Of a DNA stretch of 5,374 nucleotides, positions 1 to 4,062 are shown in pieces. Each line of letters opens with the position of its first letter. The stretch's first letter is position 1. A model generated the notes under the pieces. That model saw nothing but the letters and a program-made list of their open reading frames with translations. It made no database searches and had not been told where the DNA came from. The stretch lies in contig DAOVEE010000128.1 in the NCBI GenBank assembly GCA_030669135.1, positions 1 through 5,374 on the forward strand. Reading direction: 5' to 3'. Position numbers and translations under genes: made by a program. Source of the DNA: Candidatus Bathyarchaeota archaeon (GTDB lineage: Archaea; Thermoproteota; Bathyarchaeia; TCS64).

Positions 1-1
1 C

Positions 2-475
2 CAAGCCGAGTGCATGCTAGCGGGCACGATTCCGGTCAACACGATCATAGACCCCGCGGGCTTCCATGACGCGCAGCCCAGACACCAGGTCGTCGAGGAC
101 ACCGACGAGAGTGCGAGGACCTACCTTACCCACTGGCTGAGCGGACTCTACCCGTCCAGCATGGTGCGTCCGTCTCTGGAGTTCGCCCAGATGATAGCCC
201 AGACCATGCTGGAGGACCTCAGGGAAGACTCGTTCCACTTGCTGGTCAGCCACGACACGTGGGTCGCGGCGCTCATGTTCCACTGGTTCGGGTTACCGCC
301 GCCACGCGGCTGGGTTAACTTCCTAGACGGCTTCGTCGTAGAGCTGAGACCCTCCGCCCCGACCCTGATAACCAAGGAGGGAGCCGTGGAGACTAGGCTC
401 CCAGACTGGTTAAAAAAAAATGCTCAACACATAGAGCTAGACCCCCGCGAAAAACGCCTAATTCCAAGTAACTAA
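2..475 (+). CDS. Histidine phosphatase superfamily protein, C-terminal part (5' end outside window)
   Basis: The reading frame is open from the left edge, so this is the C-terminal 157 codons of a longer protein. The first ATG, at 14, is not assumed to be the start. The family call rests on the segment with VSHD near residue 80 counted from that ATG, followed by WVAALMFHWFG. In phosphoglycerate-mutase/acid-phosphatase-like enzymes a second catalytic histidine lies in this kind of context, and the adjacent Asp resembles the HD motif of acid-phosphatase branches. The N-terminal RHG motif carrying the phosphorylated histidine must lie upstream and cannot be checked, nor can the substrate. The last ~20 codons are unusual: a run of nine A (412-420) marks a sharp drop in GC, and the C-terminus plus stop codon lie in a repeat that recurs at 562-589. 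The tail may therefore have been altered. An alternative is a related phosphohistidine fold without phosphatase activity. Confidence 0.68.
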   Translation, partial: QAECMLAGTIPVNTIIDPAGFHDAQPRHQVVEDTDESARTYLTHWLSGLYPSSMVRPSLEFAQMIAQTMLEDLREDSFHLLVSHDTWVAALMFHWFGLPPPRGWVNFLDGFVVELRPSAPTLITKEGAVETRLPDWLKKNAQHIELDPREKRLIPSN

Positions 476-478
476 GAA
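450..478 (+). repeat. Direct repeat copy A (end of phosphatase gene)
   Basis: This 29-nt stretch matches 562-589 at 25 of 29 aligned positions, counted by eye with one gap. It begins with AAAAACGC and contains ATTCC, AGTAAC and AAGAA in order. It encodes the last residues and stop codon of the phosphatase gene. The TAA stop lies between the shared AGTAAC and AAGAA blocks. Confidence 0.6.
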
Positions 479-496
479 CACCAACCATGACCCAAA

Positions 497-504
497 TTTT
501 TTTT
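497..504 (+). terminator. Oligo-T terminator behind the phosphatase gene
   Basis: Eight consecutive T residues follow AAA, 22 nt downstream of the TAA stop. Archaeal RNA polymerase terminates on such oligo-T tracts without needing a hairpin. There is no stem-loop directly before it. It is the only long T run on this strand in the spacer. Confidence 0.5.
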
Positions 505-516
505 CCCCATATGACC

Positions 517-528
517 AGTAACCTAACA
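517..528 (+). repeat. Degenerate AGTAAC repeat (middle copy)
   Basis: AGTAACCTAACA resembles AGTAACTAAGAA (467-478) and AGTAACCAAGAA (578-589). Only the 12-base core is shared, so this is weaker than the match between the outer copies. Core-to-core spacings are 50 and 61 bp. Confidence 0.35.
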
Positions 529-561
529 CAAACACCCAGAAAAGCCCTCGATCATACCCAA

Positions 562-589
562 AAAAACGCTTATTCCTAGTAACCAAGAA
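562..589 (+). repeat. Direct repeat copy B (intergenic)
   Basis: This is the second copy of the 450-478 repeat, starting 112 bp downstream in the same orientation and lying outside any supported gene. Differences are a C/T, a deleted A, an A/T and a T/C. One of these replaces the stop codon found in copy A (TAA to CAA). The similarity suggests local duplication or a shared binding site. Confidence 0.6.
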
Positions 590-617
590 AAATCGATTCG
601 TTAGGTCGCTGAAAATA

Positions 618-634
618 CCCTCAAAAAAAGAGGG
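618..634. repeat. Perfect 5-bp stem with seven-A loop
   Basis: CCCTC, then seven A, then GAGGG, followed by C and eight more A (636-643). If transcribed on the plus strand it lies upstream of the SH3 gene. On the minus strand the hairpin is flanked and looped by T runs, so it could help end transcription in that direction, but no minus-strand gene is supported here. The stem is short and could be coincidental. Confidence 0.35.
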
Positions 635-686
635 CAAAAAAAAGAAACCAGTTTCATCAACCCCACGACCACTGTCGCCCACACAC

Positions 687-693
687 CTTAAAT
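687..693 (+). promoter_or_regulatory. TATA-like box of the SH3-like gene
   Basis: CTTAAAT is centred about 27 bases upstream of the ATG at 717, the distance expected when transcription starts at or just before the start codon. The same arrangement recurs at several genes in this window, which supports the call. Confidence 0.5.
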
Positions 694-696
694 CAG

Positions 697-711
697 CCTC
701 GAAGAACGAGG
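697..711. promoter_or_regulatory. 15-bp perfect dyad between TATA box and start codon
   Basis: CCTCGAAGAACGAGG has 5-bp arms and a 5-nt centre. It lies between the TATA-like box (687-693) and the ATG at 717. If transcription starts near 715-717 it is untranscribed and could be an operator overlapping the initiation region. If transcription starts upstream, the dyad folds into an RNA hairpin whose 3' arm contains GAGG, the only Shine-Dalgarno-like bases for this gene. No experimental class is implied. Confidence 0.45.
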
Positions 712-716
712 AAACC

Positions 717-1052
717 ATGAGGCTCAAGGTGGTGAAGCCCCACAAAGCGTCCTTCGACTACAACGTCGTCTTCAAGAAAGGCGACAGTGTCAAGGTGGGA
801 CGCGAGGACCCCGAGATGCCCGGCTGGTACTGGTGCAAAGACAAGAACGGAGTCGAGTCGTGGATACCAGAGGAGTACCTCAGCATCGACGGCGAGGAAG
901 GAACCATAACCACTGACTACGACACCAAGGAGCTAACCGTCGAGCCGGGGGAAGCCTTCGAGTACGTCACCGAGGTAAAGTACTGGACCCTCTGCAGAGA
1001 CCAAGACAGGGAAGGCTGGATACCAACCCAGAACCTAGAGCCAACCCAATAA
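717..1052 (+). CDS. Tandem SH3-like domain protein
   Basis: This is a 111-aa protein built from two SH3-like units. Unit 1 (about residues 4-57) has FKKGDSVKVGRED, then GWYWCKDKNGVESWIPEEYL. Unit 2 (about 64-110) has TTDYDTKELTVEPGE, then YWTLC and EGWIPTQNLEP. The ALYDY-like DYDxxELxxxxGE element, the central Trp, the G/S-W-I-P strand and the following Asn/Tyr-Leu are SH3 hallmarks, and both units keep the W-I-P motif. Small proteins of this type occur in bacteria and archaea, generally under names such as ligand-binding SH3 protein; their ligands are mostly unknown. There is no signal peptide or membrane helix, so it is probably cytoplasmic and acts by binding a peptide or metabolite. The ATG at 717 fits the TATA spacing. 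The zinc-finger gene starts 30 nt downstream and may be co-expressed. Confidence 0.8.
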   Translation: MRLKVVKPHKASFDYNVVFKKGDSVKVGREDPEMPGWYWCKDKNGVESWIPEEYLSIDGEEGTITTDYDTKELTVEPGEAFEYVTEVKYWTLCRDQDREGWIPTQNLEPTQ

Positions 1053-1057
1053 ATAAA
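1050..1057 (+). promoter_or_regulatory. TATA-like box of the zf-HC2-like gene
   Basis: TAAATAAA overlaps the stop codon of the SH3-like gene and is centred about 29 bases before the ATG at 1083. There is no Shine-Dalgarno sequence before that ATG, so an own leaderless transcript is plausible in addition to read-through from the SH3 gene. Confidence 0.4.
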
Positions 1058-1082
1058 CCGCGGCAGCGACGCATACCCAGAC

Positions 1083-1424
1083 ATGGAAGACTGCGAGCAG
1101 CTAAACCTCCGCCGCCTCGAAGGCAGCTACCTCAAGTTCATCGTGGAGAACCACGCAGAGCTCGGCCTCCTCGAACACGTCGAGGATTGCACCACGTGCA
1201 GGGAACACGTCAAGAAGCTTGTAGAGACCGGCGGCCTCTCAGCCGACTTCGGCAACCTCTTCCAGAGAGAAGCAGACGACCAGACTGCGCCTCAGTTCAC
1301 CGACCACCGCGACCCCGAGAACTTCATAGACGCCCGCATCCAGTGGAGGAAAAGCAGGCTCACGGAGCTCAACGAGAGCGCGGAGGCCGAGCTGGAGGAC
1401 CTCCGGAAAAGGATCAGCCCCTAG
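1083..1424 (+). CDS. Soluble zf-HC2-like zinc-finger protein
   Basis: This is a 113-aa protein. H32, C36 and C39 form the H-x3-C-x2-C motif (HVEDCTTC) of anti-sigma-type zinc fingers (zf-HC2/ZAS), and C4 sits at about the distance at which those domains place their first zinc ligand. The intervening helices and the REHVKKLVE helix after the last Cys fit that fold. The C-terminal third (about 80-113) is charged and helical, with a short coiled-coil-like stretch rich in Glu, Arg and Leu. No membrane helix is present, unlike many bacterial anti-sigma factors. Archaea have no sigma factors, so the partner must be something else; a role in protein binding or redox/zinc sensing is inference only. 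There is no Shine-Dalgarno sequence before the ATG. The 3' end overlaps the convergent SDR gene by 11 nt. Confidence 0.72.
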   Translation: MEDCEQLNLRRLEGSYLKFIVENHAELGLLEHVEDCTTCREHVKKLVETGGLSADFGNLFQREADDQTAPQFTDHRDPENFIDARIQWRKSRLTELNESAEAELEDLRKRISP

Positions 1425-2244
1425 GGCCCAGCTTCTTCTCCAGACCCTCTATGGCCTTCTGGTAGTCGCTCCACATCCTTCCCCCCGACACGCCGCCGTC
1501 CACCACCAACGCGTGGCCGTTGACGAAGCCTGAGTCGTCGCTCGCCAACCAGAGAGCCGCTTTAGCGATGTCGTCTGGATGCCCCGGCCGCCTGATTGGC
1601 TGGGCATCCCTGAACGCCTCGGTTATCACACCCAGCTTGCCATCGGCCTCCCCGAGGGGCACCCCCCTCGCACGGGCGATCATGGGGGTGGGTATGAACC
1701 CCGGGAGAACACAGTTCACCCTAACGTTGTCCTCCCCCAGCTCCATGGCCACCGACCTCGTGAGCTGCACCACCCCAGCCTTGGCGGCGCTGTAGACATG
1801 GTTCCCGTAGCCAGTTCTCACGGCGGCGACGCTCGCAGTGTTGATGATGCTTCCGCCCCCCTGGGCCCGCATAACCGGCGCGGCGTGCTTGATACCGAGG
1901 AAGACGCCCCTGAGCAGCACGGCGACCGTCCTGTCGAACGCCTCCACCGTGACAGACTCGATGGGGCCCACCGCCCCCGCGATCCCCGCGTTGTTAAACA
2001 TGCAGTCGAGGCGGCCATACACGTCAACAGCGTGGGAGACAGCGGCCTCGACATCATCCTCCCGGGTCACGTCCACATGTACATACTCTACACCCAGCTC
2101 GGACGCCAGCCTCCCACCCCTCTCGTCCTGAACGTCGGCGACCACCACCTCTGCGCCCTCGGCGGCGAACAGCCTCACAGAAGCCTCCCCGATGCCAGAG
2201 GCGCCGCCGGTGATCACCGCCACCTTACCTTCAAGCCTACCCAT
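1414..2244 (-). CDS. NAD-dependent short-chain dehydrogenase/reductase (classical SDR)
   Basis: This 276-aa protein has the usual length of classical SDRs. It carries the cofactor motif TGGASGIG (residues 12-19), Asp37 at the end of strand 2 (favouring NAD(H) over NADP(H)), an Asp58-Val pair near the adenine pocket, NNAG (84-87), Ser138 in NTASVA, and Tyr151-x3-Lys155. The C-terminus has the VVDGG element (about 256-260). It should oxidise an alcohol or reduce a carbonyl of unknown identity in the cytoplasm. The position usually held by the structural/catalytic Asn (VNLRGVF) is Leu110 (VLLRGVF). The start at 2244 is chosen because MGRLEGKVAVITGG is the normal SDR N-terminus; the frame extends to an ATG at 2412, but that runs into the RidA gene. 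It lies 55 nt behind the RidA-family gene on the same strand, so co-expression is possible. Confidence 0.93.
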   Translation of the reverse strand: MGRLEGKVAVITGGASGIGEASVRLFAAEGAEVVVADVQDERGGRLASELGVEYVHVDVTREDDVEAAVSHAVDVYGRLDCMFNNAGIAGAVGPIESVTVEAFDRTVAVLLRGVFLGIKHAAPVMRAQGGGSIINTASVAAVRTGYGNHVYSAAKAGVVQLTRSVAMELGEDNVRVNCVLPGFIPTPMIARARGVPLGEADGKLGVITEAFRDAQPIRRPGHPDDIAKAALWLASDDSGFVNGHALVVDGGVSGGRMWSDYQKAIEGLEKKLGPRG

Positions 2245-2274
2245 AGAACACCGTGGAATACTTGGCATAACAAA

Positions 2275-2282
2275 CATAAAAC
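2275..2282 (-). promoter_or_regulatory. Possible TATA-like box of the SDR gene
   Basis: Read on the minus strand this is GTTTTATG, centred about 34 bases before the ATG at 2244. A second candidate, GTTATGCC (2271-2264), is only about 23 bases away. Spacing is less ideal than at the other genes, so the SDR gene may have a weak own promoter or depend on read-through from RidA. A T5 run on the minus strand (2294-2290) just behind the RidA stop is at best a weak terminator. Confidence 0.3.
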
Positions 2283-2299
2283 AGGGATGAAAAAGGAGG

Positions 2300-2755
2300 C
2301 TACTCGGGGTGCAGCTCCACCACCAGCCAGGCCTCGACGCATATCCAGCCAGGGTGGTGAACCGGCAGCGCCGCCCGCGCAGGCCTGCCCTCGTAGTCGC
2401 CCCATATCTCAACCAGGAGATCAGTGAACCCGTTGAGCACCTTGGGCTGATCCATGAAGCCCTCCGCGCTGTTAATGAACCCCACGACCTGGAGCACCTG
2501 CTTTATCCTGTTGAGGCTACCCAGCTGCTTCTTGAGCTGAGCCAGGCAGTTCATCGCGGTCTCCCGCGCACCCTGGTAGCCCTCCTCGACGGTGAGGTCC
2601 TTGCCCACCATACCGCGTTTCGTGGTGGTGAAGGGCCCCTGGCCGCAGCTGAAGGCGATGTTGTCGGCCCACTTGGCTCCGATGTAGTTACCCTTGGGCG
2701 CCGGGGCCTCCGGTAGCTCTATGCCGAGCTCCTTGATTCTCTCTTCGACGTTCAT
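2300..2755 (-). CDS. RidA/YjgF/YER057c/UK114-family protein
   Basis: This 151-aa protein begins MNVEERIKELGIELPEAPAP, a typical start of the longer RidA subgroup, followed by the GNYIGAKWADNIAFSCGQGP region (about 22-41). It continues with GKDLTVEEGYQGARETAMNCL (51-71), the VGFINSAEGFMDQPKVLNGF region (91-110) and PARAALPVHHPGWICVEA (125-142). RidA-type proteins hydrolyse reactive enamine/imine intermediates such as 2-aminoacrylate and act as trimers in the cytoplasm. The substrate-carboxylate arginine expected in the PAR motif is present as Arg127, and Glu141 matches the conserved late acidic position. The stretch after Arg127 (LPVHHPGW) differs from the usual EVARLPxG, so activity on the standard substrate is not assured. 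The ATG at 2755 is preferred over one at 2845 because a TATA box lies 27 bases upstream of it. The DMT gene is divergent. Confidence 0.9.
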   Translation of the reverse strand: MNVEERIKELGIELPEAPAPKGNYIGAKWADNIAFSCGQGPFTTTKRGMVGKDLTVEEGYQGARETAMNCLAQLKKQLGSLNRIKQVLQVVGFINSAEGFMDQPKVLNGFTDLLVEIWGDYEGRPARAALPVHHPGWICVEAWLVVELHPE

Positions 2756-2760
2756 ACAGG

Positions 2761-2769
2761 AAATAGAGG
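2761..2769. repeat. 9-bp direct repeat, RidA-proximal copy
   Basis: AAATAGAGG recurs in the same orientation at 2820-2828, 59 bp away. This copy lies between the RidA TATA box and the RidA start codon. Confidence 0.4.
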
Positions 2770-2777
2770 AGGATGCA

Positions 2778-2785
2778 CGATATAG
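2778..2785 (-). promoter_or_regulatory. TATA-like box of the RidA-family gene
   Basis: Read on the minus strand this is CTATATCG, centred about 27 bases before the ATG at 2755. The intervening sequence has no Shine-Dalgarno match, so a leaderless mRNA is expected. TGCAC (2774-2778) and GTGCA (2804-2808) form an inverted repeat around this box. Confidence 0.6.
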
Positions 2786-2816
2786 ACTTTCGCAGACACC
2801 GTTGTGCAAGAAGCGG

Positions 2817-2824
2817 CTTAAATA
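2817..2824 (+). promoter_or_regulatory. TATA-like box of the DMT transporter gene
   Basis: CTTAAATA is centred about 26 bases before the ATG at 2847, giving leaderless spacing. It overlaps the second AAATAGAGG repeat (2820-2828). Together with the RidA box it makes a compact 91-bp divergent promoter region. Confidence 0.6.
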
Positions 2825-2828
2825 GAGG
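2820..2828. repeat. 9-bp direct repeat, DMT-proximal copy
   Basis: This is the second AAATAGAGG, overlapping the 3' half of the transporter TATA box. A protein bound here would be placed to block that promoter. Confidence 0.4.
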
Positions 2829-2846
2829 TACGGAAAATGCAACACA

Positions 2847-3731
2847 ATGACTCAGGGAAGGCTTGGCGCGCTCCTGGAGGCGCTCCTCGTGACGTTCCTC
2901 TGGTCGACCAGCTACATACTCACCAAGATCGGGCTCACAGAGATCAGCCCACTCGTGCTGGTCTCTCTCCGCTACGTCGTCGCGTCCCTCGTCCTCGTCC
3001 CCGTGGCTGTGCTGCGAGGTGAACACAGGGCTCTTGACAGGCGAGCCGCCCTTAAACTGGTGTTCCTAGGCATAACAGGCTACTCCGTTGCACAGGGGTT
3101 ACAATGCGTCGGCCTATACCACCTCCCCGCGGTCACGGTGACGTTCATCCTCAACTTCACCCCAGTCATCGTCCTCACTCTGGGGCTCGTATTCCTGAAG
3201 ACCACGCCGACCCTACGGCAGGTAGCCGGGATCGCCCTCGTGGTCGCCGGCGCTTACATATACTTCGGCGGAGTGCCCGCCGACAGCCTCACCGGCGTGA
3301 TTATGACCCTCGTCTCGGGGCTGGGGTGGGCCGCGTACCTGGTCGCCGGCCGAGCCTTCTTTAAGCCGGGAGAGATCGGCCCCCTAGGATTATCGGCGTT
3401 CGCCATGGGCGTAGGCACCGTCTTCATAGCCGGCTCGGCCTGGGTCTACGAGGGCTTCACCGCGCTGAGCCTCGGCGGCTGGGGAATAGTGCTCTGGCTC
3501 GGGGTGGTGAACACCGCGGCCGCATTCTTCCTGTGGAACCACGCACTCCAGAGGGTGGAAGCCTTCGAGATCTCGATCCTGCAGAACACGATGCTGATCC
3601 AGATAGCGATACTGTCCATGATATTCCTAGGTGAGAAGCTCACTGCGTCGAAGATGCTCGGGATGGCAGCGGTCTTCGTGGGCGTCTTGATCGTGCAGCT
3701 TTCCGGTCTCAGAGGTGTGGGCAGAAGCTGA
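2847..3731 (+). CDS. EamA/DMT-family transporter (ten membrane helices)
   Basis: This 294-aa integral membrane protein has the length and two-repeat layout of drug/metabolite transporters: two EamA units (about residues 8-141 and 148-288) of five predicted helices each. Features seen are FLWSTSYILTKIGL in helix 1 (17-30), a basic loop at 57-70, VTVTFILNFTPVIVLTLGLVFL (97-118), WNHALQRVEAFEIS (230-243) and the family's FLGEKLT motif (260-266) before the last helix. Members mostly export amino acids, nucleosides or other small metabolites; the substrate cannot be read from sequence. The ATG at 2847 matches the TATA spacing; an ATG at 2837 is in another frame. It is divergent from the RidA-family gene and overlaps the convergent winged-helix gene by 23 nt. 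No oligo-T terminator follows the stop. Confidence 0.92.
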   Translation: MTQGRLGALLEALLVTFLWSTSYILTKIGLTEISPLVLVSLRYVVASLVLVPVAVLRGEHRALDRRAALKLVFLGITGYSVAQGLQCVGLYHLPAVTVTFILNFTPVIVLTLGLVFLKTTPTLRQVAGIALVVAGAYIYFGGVPADSLTGVIMTLVSGLGWAAYLVAGRAFFKPGEIGPLGLSAFAMGVGTVFIAGSAWVYEGFTALSLGGWGIVLWLGVVNTAAAFFLWNHALQRVEAFEISILQNTMLIQIAILSMIFLGEKLTASKMLGMAAVFVGVLIVQLSGLRGVGRS

Positions 3732-3963
3732 ACTCCCGGTTCTCCATCAACGTGAACCCCAGCTCGGTGAGGCCGACGCGCCCATCAAGGAGCTCCACGT
3801 AGTCCAACGCTTCAAGGTACGCCGTGTCCTCGCGCAGCCTCCCCGCGTCGATGAAATCCAGCGACCTCATGCCCTCCAAGCTCACCGTGCCTCCACCCGA
3901 AGCCCGGTGCCTGTAGAGCACCTCCATGATGATGCGCCTGTTTTCCTCGGCTGACGCGTCCAC
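3709..3963 (-). CDS. Small winged-helix-like DNA-binding protein (GTG start)
   Basis: This is an 84-aa protein. An N-terminal helix (about 5-21, EENRRIIMEVLYRHRAS) is followed by a Gly-rich turn, a short strand/helix (26-36) and a second helix region. The segment DTAYLEALDYVELLDGRVGLTELGFTLME (46-74) resembles the recognition helix, wing and closing LTxxG helix of archaeal winged-helix regulators. The family is inferred from this pattern, not from a named match. The GTG at 3963 is chosen because a TATA-like box lies 26 bases upstream; the next in-frame ATG, at residue 13, would cut the first helix. It is convergent with the DMT transporter (23-nt overlap) and divergent from the secreted-protein gene, so it could regulate either one, or itself. 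Pro82-His83-Leu84 ends the protein just after the lone Cys81. Confidence 0.7.
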   Translation of the reverse strand: MDASAEENRRIIMEVLYRHRASGGGTVSLEGMRSLDFIDAGRLREDTAYLEALDYVELLDGRVGLTELGFTLMENREFSFCPHL

Positions 3964-3985
3964 GGATACGGTTCACACCCGGCGG

Positions 3986-3993
3986 ATTATAGG
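3986..3993 (-). promoter_or_regulatory. TATA-like box of the winged-helix gene
   Basis: Read on the minus strand this is CCTATAAT, centred about 26 bases before the GTG at 3963. This spacing is the main support for a GTG start and a leaderless message. Confidence 0.55.
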
Positions 3994-4050
3994 GTTTACC
4001 GCGGGTGAAACAGGGGTTCCAGTTCTGAAACACCGCGTCCACGGGGTTCC
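3994..4050. promoter_or_regulatory. Repeat-rich operator candidate between divergent genes
   Basis: TGAAACA occurs at 4006-4012 and 4026-4032 (20 bp apart), and GGGGTTCC at 4013-4020 and 4043-4050 (30 bp apart). The imperfect dyad GTTTA-CCGCGG-GTGAAAC covers 3994-4011, and CGCGGGTG (4001-4007 region) pairs with CACCGCG (4031-4037) apart from one bulged G. Offsets of two and three helical turns place matching repeats on one DNA face. The left end abuts the upstream (BRE) side of the winged-helix TATA box. A binding role is inferred. Confidence 0.4.
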
Positions 4051-4054
4051 TTAT

Positions 4055-4062
4055 GGTATACT
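4055..4062 (+). promoter_or_regulatory. TATA-like box of the secreted-protein gene
   Basis: GGTATACT is centred about 30 bases before the ATG at 4089. An earlier in-frame ATG at 4053 overlaps this box and would place extra residues before the signal peptide, so it is not used. Confidence 0.45.

Larger units (their letters stand above)
476..716. other. Long intergenic region, A/C-rich and G-poor
   Basis: No supported gene lies in these 241 bases, the longest gap in the window. G makes up only about one base in eight on the plus strand, while A and C dominate and A runs of 7-8 are common. The region holds an oligo-T tract (497-504), two of the three AGTAAC repeats, a hairpin with an all-A loop (618-634), a TATA-like box (687-693) and a 15-bp dyad (697-711). 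The frame of the downstream SH3 gene is open back to a TAA at 519-521, but it contains no ATG, GTG or TTG before 717 and reads as a lysine-rich string typical of A-rich noncoding DNA. Confidence 0.7.

Noticed and set aside
487..579. 30-codon plus-strand frame starting MTQIFF in the spacer
   Set aside because: It spans the oligo-T terminator and two repeats, has no ribosome-binding site or well-placed TATA box, and its A/C-rich codons match the spacer rather than the genes.
458..745. 95-aa minus-strand frame rich in Phe
   Set aside because: Its composition follows from the A runs on the plus strand; it covers the spacer repeats and runs into the SH3 gene start, with no recognisable domain.
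1169..1185. 17-bp inverted repeat CCTCGA-N5-TCGAGG inside the zinc-finger gene, similar to the 697-711 dyad
   Set aside because: It is produced by Leu-Glu and Val-Glu codons (CTC GAA, GTC GAG), which are common here; GAGG/CCTC dyads recur elsewhere in coding DNA, so shared regulation is not supported.
2245..2412. 56-residue N-terminal extension of the SDR
   Set aside because: It would overlap the RidA gene, includes the SDR promoter region, and SDRs normally start a few residues before the strand-1 motif, as from 2244.
1579..2427. 282-aa plus-strand frame antisense to the SDR gene
   Set aside because: Pro/His/Arg-rich low-complexity translation, opposite a gene with complete SDR motifs.
2309..2716. 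135-aa plus-strand frame antisense to the RidA gene
   Set aside because: Shadow of a well-supported RidA-family gene; no domain features of its own.
2756..2845. 30-residue N-terminal extension of the RidA protein
   Set aside because: It would cover both divergent TATA boxes; the family N-terminus matches the start at 2755.
4013..4023. GGGGTTCCA as a possible tRNA T-loop
   Set aside because: It does not match the T-loop consensus well, and no acceptor, D or anticodon stems can be built around it.
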